64,000 nt of DNA from contig CAZGWN010000004.1 of assembly GCA_964528755.1 (NCBI GenBank), positions 1 to 64,000 of the forward strand. The letters are read 5' to 3'. Shown one piece after another: positions 15,947 to 24,199 of this stretch. The stretch's first letter is position 1; every line of letters begins with the position of its first letter. The notes below the pieces were generated by a model that did not search any database, was not told where the DNA came from, and saw only the letters and a list, made by a program, of their open reading frames with translations. This stretch comes from Raineyella sp964528755 (GTDB lineage Bacteria > Actinomycetota > Actinomycetes > Propionibacteriales > Propionibacteriaceae). Position numbers and translations under genes: made by a program.

Positions 15947-17254
15947 TCACTCCGTGACGGGCTCCGGCAGCTCGGCGATCGCCTCGTCCAGCGCCGCCAA
16001 TCCGGGTGCCGACGCGATCTCCGCACCGATCCGGGCACTCGCCTTCCGGTAGCGCGAATCACTCAGCACCTTGCCGACCGCGGCTCGGATTCGTGTCGGC
16101 GACGGCGTAGACGTGCGCAGGTTGATGCCGGCACCCGACCAGGCGACCCGCGCCGTGGTCTCGAGCTTGTCCTCGGTGGCCCCGGCCGCCACGATCGGCA
16201 CCCCGTGCTGGAGCGCGTGGTGCAGGCCGCCGTACCCCCCGTTGGTGACCAGCACCGACAGCTTGTCGAAGAGCGGCCCGTACGGCAGGTAGTCGGCGAC
16301 CCGGACGTTGTCGGGCAGCCCGCCGGACAGGTCGTCGAGCGCATCGGCGTTGCCCCGGCCGGTGGACACGACCACCAGGACGTCATCGGCGGCGAGGGCC
16401 TGGATGGTGGGGATGACCAACTCGCCCAGGTCGGCGTTGGCGACCGTGCCCTGGGTGACGTGGACGACGGGTCGGCCGGCATCGAGGTCGCGCCACCATC
16501 CGGGCACCGGCTCGCCGGCTGCGGTGGTGAGCCGGCTGAGCGGACCGGCGAAGCGGACGTTCTCGGGCAGGGTGGACCGTGGGTATTCGAAACCGGGGAC
16601 GGTGAACTGCAGCACCAGATCGGTGTTGGCCGGCACGTCGAAGAGCGAGAAGTCGGCCGGCTCCGCCACCCCGATCGCCCGGTAGGAGTCCATCACGGCG
16701 GCGTTGACCGGACCGAAAATCCGCCCGGCGACGCCGCGCAGGATCGCGTTGCGCACCCGACCGGCGGTTCCGGGCATCGGCGTCATCCCCAGGCCGTACG
16801 GGGCGACGTCGGGGTCCTCCGCGGCCAGCGGCACGATGCCGAGGGTGAAGACCGCCGGGCGCTCGTTGCGCGGTCGCCCGTGCAGGAGGACCGCGCCGGT
16901 GAACAATGCCTCGGCCACCACGACATCGACCGGACGCACCTGGATGGCGTCGTCGATCGCCCGCAGCTGCGCCCGTCCCGGACGGATGAACAGGTTGATC
17001 ATCGAGAACCGGATCTCCGCCGGGCCGCGCAGGCCGGCCCGTTCGGGGAAGGCCTCGTTCGGGTGGTCCAGGTCGATGTCCGCCTCGGCCGGCAGGGGGA
17101 GGAACTCGGCGCCGGTGTCAGTGACCAGGTCGGCAAACCGGCGGCCGGTGAGCACCCGGACGTCGTGACGGGCAGCCACCAGGTGGCGAGCGACCGTCAG
17201 GATCGGCGTGAGGTGGGAGTGGGCAGGGGTGCAGCACAGGAGAACAGAAGACAT
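15947..17254 (-). CDS. GT1-family glycosyltransferase (MGT/UGT type)
   Basis: Transfers a sugar from a nucleotide donor to a small molecule. The 435-residue protein has the two-domain GT-B layout: an acceptor domain with the classic start (VLLCCTPAHSHLTPILTVARHL) and a donor domain with VTNGGYGGLHHALQHG and PIVAAGATEDKLET, equivalent to the UDP-sugar signature of macrolide-type glycosyltransferases. ATG 17254 has a GAGGGA ribosome site. A TetR-family gene is divergently transcribed 81 bases away, an arrangement typical of drug-glycosylating or detoxification enzymes, so self-protection against an antibiotic-like compound is a fair inference. The acceptor is unknown. Confidence 0.88.
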   Translation of the reverse strand: MSSVLLCCTPAHSHLTPILTVARHLVAARHDVRVLTGRRFADLVTDTGAEFLPLPAEADIDLDHPNEAFPERAGLRGPAEIRFSMINLFIRPGRAQLRAIDDAIQVRPVDVVVAEALFTGAVLLHGRPRNERPAVFTLGIVPLAAEDPDVAPYGLGMTPMPGTAGRVRNAILRGVAGRIFGPVNAAVMDSYRAIGVAEPADFSLFDVPANTDLVLQFTVPGFEYPRSTLPENVRFAGPLSRLTTAAGEPVPGWWRDLDAGRPVVHVTQGTVANADLGELVIPTIQALAADDVLVVVSTGRGNADALDDLSGGLPDNVRVADYLPYGPLFDKLSVLVTNGGYGGLHHALQHGVPIVAAGATEDKLETTARVAWSGAGINLRTSTPSPTRIRAAVGKVLSDSRYRKASARIGAEIASAPGLAALDEAIAELPEPVTE

Positions 17255-17335
17255 CGGGGGTCCCTCGGGTGTCGGAGGATCGGGATAGAATGACTGCCAC
17301 GCTCAAGTATTCATTGCTTCGTCGAGGTGGTCAAT

Positions 17336-17977
17336 ATGTCCGGGGGAACCCGTCGCTACCGATCCGAGTTGCGGGAGGCCCAGGCGGCCGAGACGCGATC
17401 GCGCGTGCTGCGGGCCGCCGCCGAGGAGTTCGCCGCGCATGGGTACACCGGTACGCCGCTGACCGCGATCGCCCGCACCGCAGGGGTGTCGGTGGAGACG
17501 GTGAAGCTCCAGGGCGCCAAGCACGAACTGCTGCTGGCCGCGTTCGAGGTGACCTTCTCGGGCCGGGAGAGCCGCGACCCGATAGCGAACGACGACGCCT
17601 CGCGCGCGATCCTGGCGGACACCCCACCCGAGGAGCTCCCGACGACGATCGCCTCCGTCGTCGCCGACCTCAACGCCCGCGCGAGCGGGCTGTGGATGGC
17701 GGTCACCGGGGCGGCGACCTCGGATCCGGCGGTACGCGCGGGGGTCGAGGACCTGCTGGAGCGGCGACGCAAGGACTTCGCCCTGATCATCGAGGCCTTC
17801 TCCCGCGCCGGGCTCATCGCCCCGAGTGCCGACCGGACTGCGCTCGCGGCGGCCCTCAGCTTCCTGGCATCGCCGGAGGGCTACCAGCAGTTGGTGGTCG
17901 AGTCGGGGCTGTCGGTGGAGGCGTACCGGGAGTGGCTGGCGACGGCGATCCAACGGATGGTCATGGACGAAGAGTGA
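17336..17977 (+). CDS. TetR-family transcriptional regulator
   Basis: A 213-residue regulator with an N-terminal helix-turn-helix (residues about 12-60: TRSRVLRAAAEEFAAHGYTG, then TPLTAIARTAGVSVETV) and an all-helical ligand-binding C-terminal half. ATG 17336 is preferred over GTG 17327 because GAGGT lies about 7 bases upstream. It is transcribed away from the glycosyltransferase gene and probably represses it. The short region between has a TAGAAT hexamer at 17286 and the inverted pair AATGA/TCATT, which may be its operator; that assignment is weak. The ligand is unknown. Confidence 0.9.
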   Translation: MSGGTRRYRSELREAQAAETRSRVLRAAAEEFAAHGYTGTPLTAIARTAGVSVETVKLQGAKHELLLAAFEVTFSGRESRDPIANDDASRAILADTPPEELPTTIASVVADLNARASGLWMAVTGAATSDPAVRAGVEDLLERRRKDFALIIEAFSRAGLIAPSADRTALAAALSFLASPEGYQQLVVESGLSVEAYREWLATAIQRMVMDEE

Positions 17978-18017
17978 TCGTCAGCCATCACCCGTTCAAC
18001 TTGGGAGAACGCCATCT

Positions 18018-18173
18018 GTGGAGGTGGGCGCCGCCGTCACGTGCACAGCCATCTTCTACGCCCTGGCCTGTGTGGCGGGCCTTGCACCATTTGTGTTCGA
18101 CTTCGTTCGGGATGCAGCACTCGAGGGCCGGGCGGATTCGGATCCTGTTGAGGCTTGTTCCGAGGCTATGTAG
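18018..18173 (+). CDS. Possible small membrane protein (51 aa)
   Basis: A 51-residue frame from GTG 18018 with GGGAGA upstream. It has one hydrophobic stretch (TAIFYALACVAGLAPFVFDF) and an acidic tail. Third-position GC is lower than in neighbouring genes, which may mark transferred or decaying DNA. A second small frame starts 13 bases after its stop. No homology was recognised; it could be spurious. Confidence 0.35.
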   Translation: MEVGAAVTCTAIFYALACVAGLAPFVFDFVRDAALEGRADSDPVEACSEAM

Positions 18174-18185
18174 GGGAGTAATGCG

Positions 18186-18365
18186 GTGACTGCGCTGATG
18201 GTCGTGCTGAATGTGCTGATTGACGGGAGTAGTCGGTATCGTCTCCGCCAGCAGACCATGCGCGAAATGCTCGACACCGCGCAGACGCTGCAGGTACTTC
18301 TTTGCGACCCGGGTGTGGCGTTCCTCTCCGCCCAGCACTCGCGCGGCGACCGTTCAACACACTGA
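18186..18365 (+). CDS. Possible small protein (59 aa)
   Basis: A 59-residue frame from GTG 18186 with GGGGAG 8 bases upstream. The product has a helix-like N-terminal half (ALMVVLNVLIDG, then RLRQQTMREMLDTAQTLQ). It follows the 51-residue frame closely, as in a two-gene unit. The region has below-average GC. No family was recognised. Confidence 0.3.
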   Translation: MTALMVVLNVLIDGSSRYRLRQQTMREMLDTAQTLQVLLCDPGVAFLSAQHSRGDRSTH

Positions 18366-18580
18366 ATCGCGGCTCCGGCGCTGGAGATCGATTTGCGTTG
18401 TTTATGGACTGCCATGGTCATCCACTCCTGGACGTACACACCCCGCGACCGTACCTTTAGCAAAGGGGTTGGATTCTCCTTGCACAGGAGGCCGAGCTGA
18501 GTGTGTCCCCAACACGACGCGGGGAGGCACACCTCACTCCTCACCGCTACCTCGTCATCGGCTCCGAGGAAGCCGTCGCA

Positions 18581-18830
18581 TGACGACGACGGCCGCTGAC
18601 ATCTCGATCCCGGCCACCGCGTCTCCGACGGTCGAGTTCATCTGCCAGATCCACCCGGCCTCCCTCGACCGAGCTGAATCCGGTCCCTACCCGCGGCATC
18701 GACCCGGACTACCTGCGTCGCTATTTCCGCGCCCAGACCGACCGGTTGGGCACGATCGCCGCCGCCTCCGGTGCCAGCGGCGCGGCGACCGCCTTGGTCG
18801 GCACTCCGGCGGCGGACGACGCCCCGGCCC
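18581..18830 (+). pseudogene. Decayed LLM flavin monooxygenase gene
   Basis: A broken copy of the gene at 18971. From ATG 18581 it reads SPTVEF, matching SPTVEF of the intact protein; then 22 bases replace 21, giving a +1 frameshift. In the new frame it continues STELNPVPTRGID and LRRYFRAQ, against STELNPIPTRGID and FRRYVQAL. Matching then jumps to GASGAATALVGTP, which corresponds to GTGASTALVGSP near the C-terminus of the intact protein, so about 320 codons are deleted. GAGGAAG still stands before the old ATG. It marks an ancestral tandem duplication. Confidence 0.75.
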
Positions 18831-18970
18831 ATCACCTGAACCTATCGGTTCCGATGCCGAACCTCTCTTGGACTTCACCCCACTGGGCGCGGTTGGATAC
18901 CCCTACACACAAGCAGGGATTCCCGACGCCGGACCGCCCGCAGAAGAACCGCCACCAGAAGGGGACACCG

Positions 18971-20182
18971 ATGAGCGCACCGACGTTCGACCAGACCATT
19001 CCCGAGACCGCCTCACCGACGGTGGAGTTCATCAGCCTGTCGCACCTCAACCCGTCGACCGAGCTGAACCCGATCCCCACCCGCGGCATCGACCTGGCGT
19101 TCTTCCGTCGCTATGTGCAGGCCCTGGAGGATGCGGGCTTCGACTACACCCTGCTGCCGTACGGCTCCAACAGCGCCGATTCCTTCGTGGTGGCCAGTGC
19201 GGTCGGCCAGCTCACCGATCGGATCAAGCCGATCGTGGCGCTGCGCCCGAACACCACGTTCCCGCTGGTGGCCGCGCAGAAGCTCGCCACTCTCGACCAG
19301 CTGACCGAGGGCCGGGCCGTGGTCCACCTCATCTCCGGCGGCAACGACGCCGAGCAGGCCCGGCAGGGCGACTACCTGCCCAAGGACCGGCGCTACGCCC
19401 GCACCTCGGAATACATCGACCTGCTGCGGCGGGCCTGGAGCGAGCCGGCGGCGTTCAGCCACGCCGGCGAGTTCTACCGCTTCGATGACTTCGGGCCCGG
19501 CTTCGCCCCGTACGAGAGGCCGATCCCGATCTCCATCGGTGGCCAGTCCGACGCGGCCTTCGACGTCGGCGGTGCGAAGGCCGACATCTTCAGCTTCTGG
19601 GGCGAGCCGCTCGATGACCTGCGCAGCGAGATCGACCGCGTCAACGGCATCGCGCGGGCGGCCGGCCGGACCACCCTGCCGAAGATCTGGGTGACCTTCC
19701 GCCCGATCGTCGCCCAGACCGACGAACTCGCTTGGCGCAAGGCCCACGAGTACGTGGCGCGGATCGCCGACACCTTCGAGCACGGTCAGTTCCATCGCCT
19801 GATCGGCCGTGACACCCCGCAGAACGTCGGCTCGCAGCGGGCCCTCCACTTCGCCGAGCAGGCCGACCTGTACGACCGCGCGCTGTGGACCCGGACCGCC
19901 GCCGTGACCAACGGGACGGGCGCCTCCACCGCCCTGGTCGGCTCGCCGGAGACCGTCGCCGCCGCGATCCTCGACTACATCGACCACGGCGCCTCGCTGG
20001 TCTCCATCCGCGGCTACGACACCCTCAACGACGCGATCGACTACGGCCGCTACGTGCTGCCGCTGGTCCGCCAGGAACTCGCCCACCGTGCCGAAACCGG
20101 CCGGCGCGGCACGCTGCAGGCCGAGGCGCTGGGCAACTACGCCGACGACTACCGCCGGCTCGCCACGGCAGGCCGCGCATGA
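18971..20182 (+). CDS. LLM-class flavin-dependent monooxygenase (SsuD/NtaA-like)
   Basis: A 403-residue luciferase-like (beta/alpha)8 barrel enzyme that would use reduced FMN and oxygen. The barrel is recognisable from GFDYTLLPYGSNSADSF, KPIVALRPNTTFP and LISGGNDAEQARQGD; SsuD-type enzymes with these features desulfonate alkanesulfonates. ATG 18971 has AAGGGG about 6 bases upstream. It overlaps the next gene as ATGA. With the DszC/SfnB-like and second LLM genes it forms a trio typical of organosulfur use, and the peptide-type importer encoded from 28949 often accompanies such trios. The substrate is not known. Confidence 0.88.
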   Translation: MSAPTFDQTIPETASPTVEFISLSHLNPSTELNPIPTRGIDLAFFRRYVQALEDAGFDYTLLPYGSNSADSFVVASAVGQLTDRIKPIVALRPNTTFPLVAAQKLATLDQLTEGRAVVHLISGGNDAEQARQGDYLPKDRRYARTSEYIDLLRRAWSEPAAFSHAGEFYRFDDFGPGFAPYERPIPISIGGQSDAAFDVGGAKADIFSFWGEPLDDLRSEIDRVNGIARAAGRTTLPKIWVTFRPIVAQTDELAWRKAHEYVARIADTFEHGQFHRLIGRDTPQNVGSQRALHFAEQADLYDRALWTRTAAVTNGTGASTALVGSPETVAAAILDYIDHGASLVSIRGYDTLNDAIDYGRYVLPLVRQELAHRAETGRRGTLQAEALGNYADDYRRLATAGRA

Positions 20183-21387
20183 GTCTCGACACCGGCACCG
20201 CCGGTCCTGCCCGCACGCTCGCCCTGCCGGTGCCCGATCTGTCGCCCGAGGTGCTGGCCGAGGTCACCGCGGAGGTGGCCCGGACCGCCGCCGAGTACGA
20301 CCGGTCCGGCGCAGTCCCGGCGAAGGGTCTCCAGGTCGCCCATCGCGCCGGCCTGCTCACCGCCACCGTCGGCACCCGGTTCGGCGGGCCGGGCGTGGGC
20401 CCCCGCGACACCGCCCGGATCCTCACCGCCCTGGGCGAAGGGGACCCGTCGGTCGCCCTGATCGCCGCCAACAGCCTCGCCGGCCACGCCGGCCAGGCGG
20501 CTCACCCGCACTGGCCGGCCGCGTACTACCAGGACCTGCTGGCCCGGTCGCTGGAGGGCCCGGCTCCCATCAACACCGTGCGGGCGGAGCCCGAACTCGG
20601 CGCGCCCGCTCGCGGCGGACTGCCCAAGACCACCGTCACCCGTCGGTCGGGCGGGTGGGTGCTCAACGGCCACAAGGCGTACGCCACCGGCGGGACGGCA
20701 CTCGCCTACCACGTGGTGTGGGCGCGGGCGGACGAACCCGGTGCCGATCCGGACACGCCCCGCGTCGGGCACGTCATTGTCCCGGCCGATCTACCGGGGA
20801 TCACCTGGGTGGAGACCTGGGACCACCTGGGGCTGCGGGCGTCCAACACCCACGATGTGATCTACGACAACGTGGAGCTACCCGCCGACGCCTTCGTGGA
20901 GATCCCGCGCGGAGCCGACGGCGTTTACCGGGACCCGGCCGCGATGGCCTCGGGTGCCTGGAGCCTCGGTCATCCGGCGCTCTACATCGGGGTGGCACGG
21001 GCCGCCCGGGCGGCGTACGCCGACATCGCCCGGACCCGCGTGCCGGCGGCGCTGGGCCGGCCGATCGCGACCACCGAGCGAATCCAGCGGATCGCCGGCG
21101 AGATCGACCTGCAGATCGCCCAGGCCGAGACCCTGCTGCACGGCGCGATCCTGCGCCTCGAGGCCGGTGATCCCGGAGTCGCGGCGCAGCTGTCGGTGGT
21201 CAAGGCGGCGATCGCCCGCTCGGTGATCACCGCGGTGGAGACCGCCGTGGAGGCGCTGGGCAACCTGGGCCTGACCCGCCACCACCCGCTGGAGCGACAC
21301 CTGCGGGACGTGCTCTGCGTACGGGTGCACCCGCCGCAGGAGGACGCCGCGGTGCTGGCCGCCGGCCGACGCGTCCTGGGAGTGTGA
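20179..21387 (+). CDS. Acyl-CoA dehydrogenase-fold flavin enzyme (SfnB/DszC-like)
   Basis: A 402-residue protein of the acyl-CoA dehydrogenase fold: a helical N-terminal domain, a central beta domain (GWVLNGHKAYATGG; GITWVETWDHLGLRAS), and a helical C-terminal domain. The segment WDHLGLRASNTHDV fits the flavin monooxygenase branch (DszC, SfnB), which acts on sulfur compounds, rather than true acyl-CoA dehydrogenases: the usual catalytic Glu of the latter is not evident. The start overlaps the preceding gene (ATGA), so the two are translationally coupled. A role in sulfur scavenging is inferred from the family and neighbours. Confidence 0.83.
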   Translation: MSLDTGTAGPARTLALPVPDLSPEVLAEVTAEVARTAAEYDRSGAVPAKGLQVAHRAGLLTATVGTRFGGPGVGPRDTARILTALGEGDPSVALIAANSLAGHAGQAAHPHWPAAYYQDLLARSLEGPAPINTVRAEPELGAPARGGLPKTTVTRRSGGWVLNGHKAYATGGTALAYHVVWARADEPGADPDTPRVGHVIVPADLPGITWVETWDHLGLRASNTHDVIYDNVELPADAFVEIPRGADGVYRDPAAMASGAWSLGHPALYIGVARAARAAYADIARTRVPAALGRPIATTERIQRIAGEIDLQIAQAETLLHGAILRLEAGDPGVAAQLSVVKAAIARSVITAVETAVEALGNLGLTRHHPLERHLRDVLCVRVHPPQEDAAVLAAGRRVLGV

Positions 21388-21390
21388 GGC

Positions 21391-22485
21391 ATGACGGCAT
21401 CCTCCGTTGCCCCCGGAGCATTGCCCGAAGGCTTCCGACCCAAGGTTGCGCTCGGCTTCAACGCCCGGGTGTCCTTCAGCGACGAGCAGGGCCCCGCCCG
21501 CGGGCTGCGGGACGGCATCGAGCTGTTTCGCGCTGCCGAGGAACGGGGATACCAGTCGGGTTGGGTCTACCAGCGTCATTTCGACCACTACCTGTCCTCG
21601 CCGCTGCCCTTCCTGGCGGCGGCCGGACAGCACACCGGACGGATCCGGTTGGGATCGGCGGTGCTGCCGATGCGGTACCAGGATCCGATCCTGCTGGCCG
21701 AGGCCGCCGCCACGGCCGACCTGCTCGTCGGCGGCAGGCTCGACCTCGCGCTGGCCACCGGAGACCTGGCACCCTTCGACGCGATCTTCGGTGCCGTCGC
21801 CACCGACGGCCGCACGGAGGCACGACGGCGGCTGGCACGCTTCCTCGATGCGGTCGCCGGCGCCACCCTGCACACGGTCGACGGTCCCGGCCAGGGTGCG
21901 CCGATCGGCACCGAACTGGCGGTCACCCCCCACTCACCGGGGTTGCGGGGCCGGCTGCGCCGCGGAGCATCCAGCGTCGGCTCGGCCGTCGACGCCGCCG
22001 CGGAAGGCCTGGGCCTGATCGTCGGCACCGTGCTGCACGGGATCGAGCCCGGCGAGACCTTCTCCGACCATCAGGCGCGGGTGATCGACGCCTACCGCGA
22101 CACCTGGCGACAGCGCCGGGGAGGTGAGGCCCCGCCGGTCGCGGTGGCGGCCTCGGTCCTACCGGGTACCTCGACAGAGACCCGTGAGCGGTATGCGGCG
22201 TACGACCTCCAACGCCGGACGCAGGGCATGGCGGCCTCCCGGCCGGCCGGAGCCCTGGAACCGGTGACCGGCGCCGACCTGCCCGCCGGACAGCAGATCA
22301 GCCCGGTTTTCCACGGCACGCCCGACGAGGTCATCGCGGGTGTGCTGGCCGATCCCGGGTTGTCCCGGGCGAACGAGCTGGTGCTGTTCCTGCCGCCGTC
22401 CTTCGCGCTGGCCCAGAACGTCCGGCTGCTGACCGATCTGGCCGCAACGGTCGCCCCGGCGCTGGGCTGGGAAGCTGCCGCCTGA
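21391..22485 (+). CDS. LLM-class flavin-dependent oxidoreductase
   Basis: A 364-residue luciferase-like protein, third in the coupled trio (3 bases after the previous stop). Barrel motifs are GYQSGWVYQRHFDHYLS, IRLGSAVLPMRYQDPILLAE and GRLDLALATGDLAPFD. It is quite different in sequence from the first LLM protein, so the two are likely to act on different steps or substrates. Residues about 170-200 (HSPGLRGRLRRGASS) form an insert seen in this subgroup. No ribosome site stands out and the start rests on proximity to the upstream stop. Confidence 0.85.
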   Translation: MTASSVAPGALPEGFRPKVALGFNARVSFSDEQGPARGLRDGIELFRAAEERGYQSGWVYQRHFDHYLSSPLPFLAAAGQHTGRIRLGSAVLPMRYQDPILLAEAAATADLLVGGRLDLALATGDLAPFDAIFGAVATDGRTEARRRLARFLDAVAGATLHTVDGPGQGAPIGTELAVTPHSPGLRGRLRRGASSVGSAVDAAAEGLGLIVGTVLHGIEPGETFSDHQARVIDAYRDTWRQRRGGEAPPVAVAASVLPGTSTETRERYAAYDLQRRTQGMAASRPAGALEPVTGADLPAGQQISPVFHGTPDEVIAGVLADPGLSRANELVLFLPPSFALAQNVRLLTDLAATVAPALGWEAAA

Positions 22486-22601
22486 GGTGTCGGCACCGTC
22501 GGATGTCCCCGGCACATCACCATCCGTGAGTTCGGTCACACAGTTCCACCCGGGCCGACCTCCGACTCCCCCCGATCCGCGCCATCCCGCGGCACAAAGG
22601 G

Positions 22602-22629
22602 TTGACAGGGCCATGCAGTCACGTATCGG
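22602..22629 (+). promoter_or_regulatory. Candidate promoter of ketosynthase cassette
   Basis: TTGACA (22602-22607) and TATCGG (22624-22629) are 16 bases apart. An inverted pair GACAGGG (22604-22610) / CCCTGTC (22646-22652) brackets the hexamers and could be an operator. This is the only clear feature in the gene-free stretch 22486-22804. Confidence 0.4.
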
Positions 22630-22804
22630 ATCGGCCTGTTTGCAGCCCTGTCACGAACCCGTCACTCCCCGGTCGGGTCCGTTCACCTACCGTGACTAGA
22701 CCGGCTCCCGGATCGCGACGTCGCCTCCGGTGCAGAGCCACACGGGGTGGCGTGCACGTTCCTCAGATCCCGGAACCACCACCGCGGTGCGCAGGAGTGG
22801 ACAG

Positions 22805-24199
22805 ATGCGCTCCAGAAACGAGAGTCGCATGATCGCAGTGGTTGGCTTCTCCGCACGCTCCGCCGGATCCTCCGACGCCGACGAGTTCTGGCAGATCGTG
22901 GCCGGCGCCGTCCCCCAGTTCGGCCCGGCCCCGTACGACCGGTGGCGCGCCGATTCCGTCCTGTCGGAACGCCGCGGGACCCCCTTCACCTCCTACACCA
23001 ACACGATGGCGGCCCTGGAGGACCCGTACGGCTGGGACCGGGCGGGCTTCGGCATCCCCGTGGCCCGGGCACGCGGCATGGATCCGCAGCAGCGGATGGC
23101 CCTCACCCTCGCCCGGGAGGCCTTCGACCGTGCCGGCCGGACCCCCGAGCAGGCCACCGGGCGCAACGTCGGGACGATCGTCGGGGTGAGTTCGAACGAC
23201 TACCGGCTGGTGACGACCGCCCCGGTCATCGCCCGGATGACCACCGACGGGTCGCTCGGCGTGGACGATCCGGCACTGACCGAACAGGTAATGGCGCAGG
23301 CCTCGGCCGAGGTGTCCCGGATCGGCGGCTACTCGATGGCCGGTGTGCTCGACAACATCGTCCCGTCCGTGGTGGCCCAGCAGTTCGACCTGACCGGCCC
23401 GTCGTTCTCCGTCGACAGCGCCTGTTCCTCGGGCCTGACCGCGATCCACCTCGCCTGCACGCTGATCGAGGCGGGCGAGATCGACGAATGCCTCGCCGGC
23501 GGCGTGTACGTCTCCCTGACCCCGGACGCGCTCATCGGCTTCGCCCAGGTGGGCGCGCTGTCCCCCACCGGCCGCTGCCTCCCGTTCACGACCGAGGCCG
23601 ACGGGTTCACCCTCGGCGAGGGCGGCGCTCTGCTGCTGCTGAAGAGCCTCGACCTGGCCCGCCGCGACGGGGACCCGATCCACGCGGTGATCGAGGGCTG
23701 GGGCGCCGGCTCCGACGGCCGTGCCCCCGGCATCATGACACCCACCAGCGCCGGACAGGTCCGCGCGATCCGCGCCGCCCGCCGCCGGGCCGAGCAGTCG
23801 GGGGCCGAGCCGGACCGGCCGATCGACTACCTGGAGGGTCACGGCACCGGCACCGGCGTCGGCGACACCCAGGAAATCCTCTCCATCGCCACCACCGACC
23901 CCGATCCCACCGGACCCGGGCTGCCGATCGGCTCGGTGAAGGCGATCGCCGGGCACACCCTGGCCGCCTCCGGCGCCCTCTCCCTGGTGAAGGCGGTCCA
24001 GATGATCCGCCACCAGACCATCCCACCCCAGCCGCCGGCCCGCTCCGGCGCCCATCCCGATCTGGCCGCCACCCGGATGCACCTGGCGGGCCACCGGGAC
24101 CGGACGCGTCCCGTCAACCGGATCGCGGTGAACTCGTTCGGCTTCGGCGGGGCGAACGGCCACCTGATCGTCTCCCATCCCGAAGGAAGCCTGTCATGA
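22805..24199 (+). CDS. Beta-ketoacyl synthase (PKS/FAS-type ketosynthase)
   Basis: A 464-residue free-standing ketosynthase that condenses an acyl chain with an ACP-bound malonyl-type unit. The Cys-His-His triad is complete: Cys207 in DSACSSG, His346 in EGHGTGT and His384 in AIAGHTLAASG. The DSACSS and EGHGTGT forms are those of modular/iterative type I polyketide synthases rather than FabF. ATG 22805 has an AGGAG site 7 bases upstream; ATG 22829 (MIAVVGFSA) is an alternative. It overlaps the AT-ACP-AOS gene as ATGA. There is no ketoreductase or dehydratase in the cassette apart from the SDR gene at its end. Confidence 0.93.
   Translation: MRSRNESRMIAVVGFSARSAGSSDADEFWQIVAGAVPQFGPAPYDRWRADSVLSERRGTPFTSYTNTMAALEDPYGWDRAGFGIPVARARGMDPQQRMALTLAREAFDRAGRTPEQATGRNVGTIVGVSSNDYRLVTTAPVIARMTTDGSLGVDDPALTEQVMAQASAEVSRIGGYSMAGVLDNIVPSVVAQQFDLTGPSFSVDSACSSGLTAIHLACTLIEAGEIDECLAGGVYVSLTPDALIGFAQVGALSPTGRCLPFTTEADGFTLGEGGALLLLKSLDLARRDGDPIHAVIEGWGAGSDGRAPGIMTPTSAGQVRAIRAARRRAEQSGAEPDRPIDYLEGHGTGTGVGDTQEILSIATTDPDPTGPGLPIGSVKAIAGHTLAASGALSLVKAVQMIRHQTIPPQPPARSGAHPDLAATRMHLAGHRDRTRPVNRIAVNSFGFGGANGHLIVSHPEGSLS

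Noticed and set aside
15405..16052. 215-codon plus-strand frame before the glycosyltransferase gene
   Set aside because: Ser/Pro/Arg-rich, runs into the antisense of the glycosyltransferase, no ribosome site.
18056..18544. 162-codon minus-strand frame opposite the small frames
   Set aside because: Composition is poor and no ribosome site is visible; the two short plus-strand frames have better signals.
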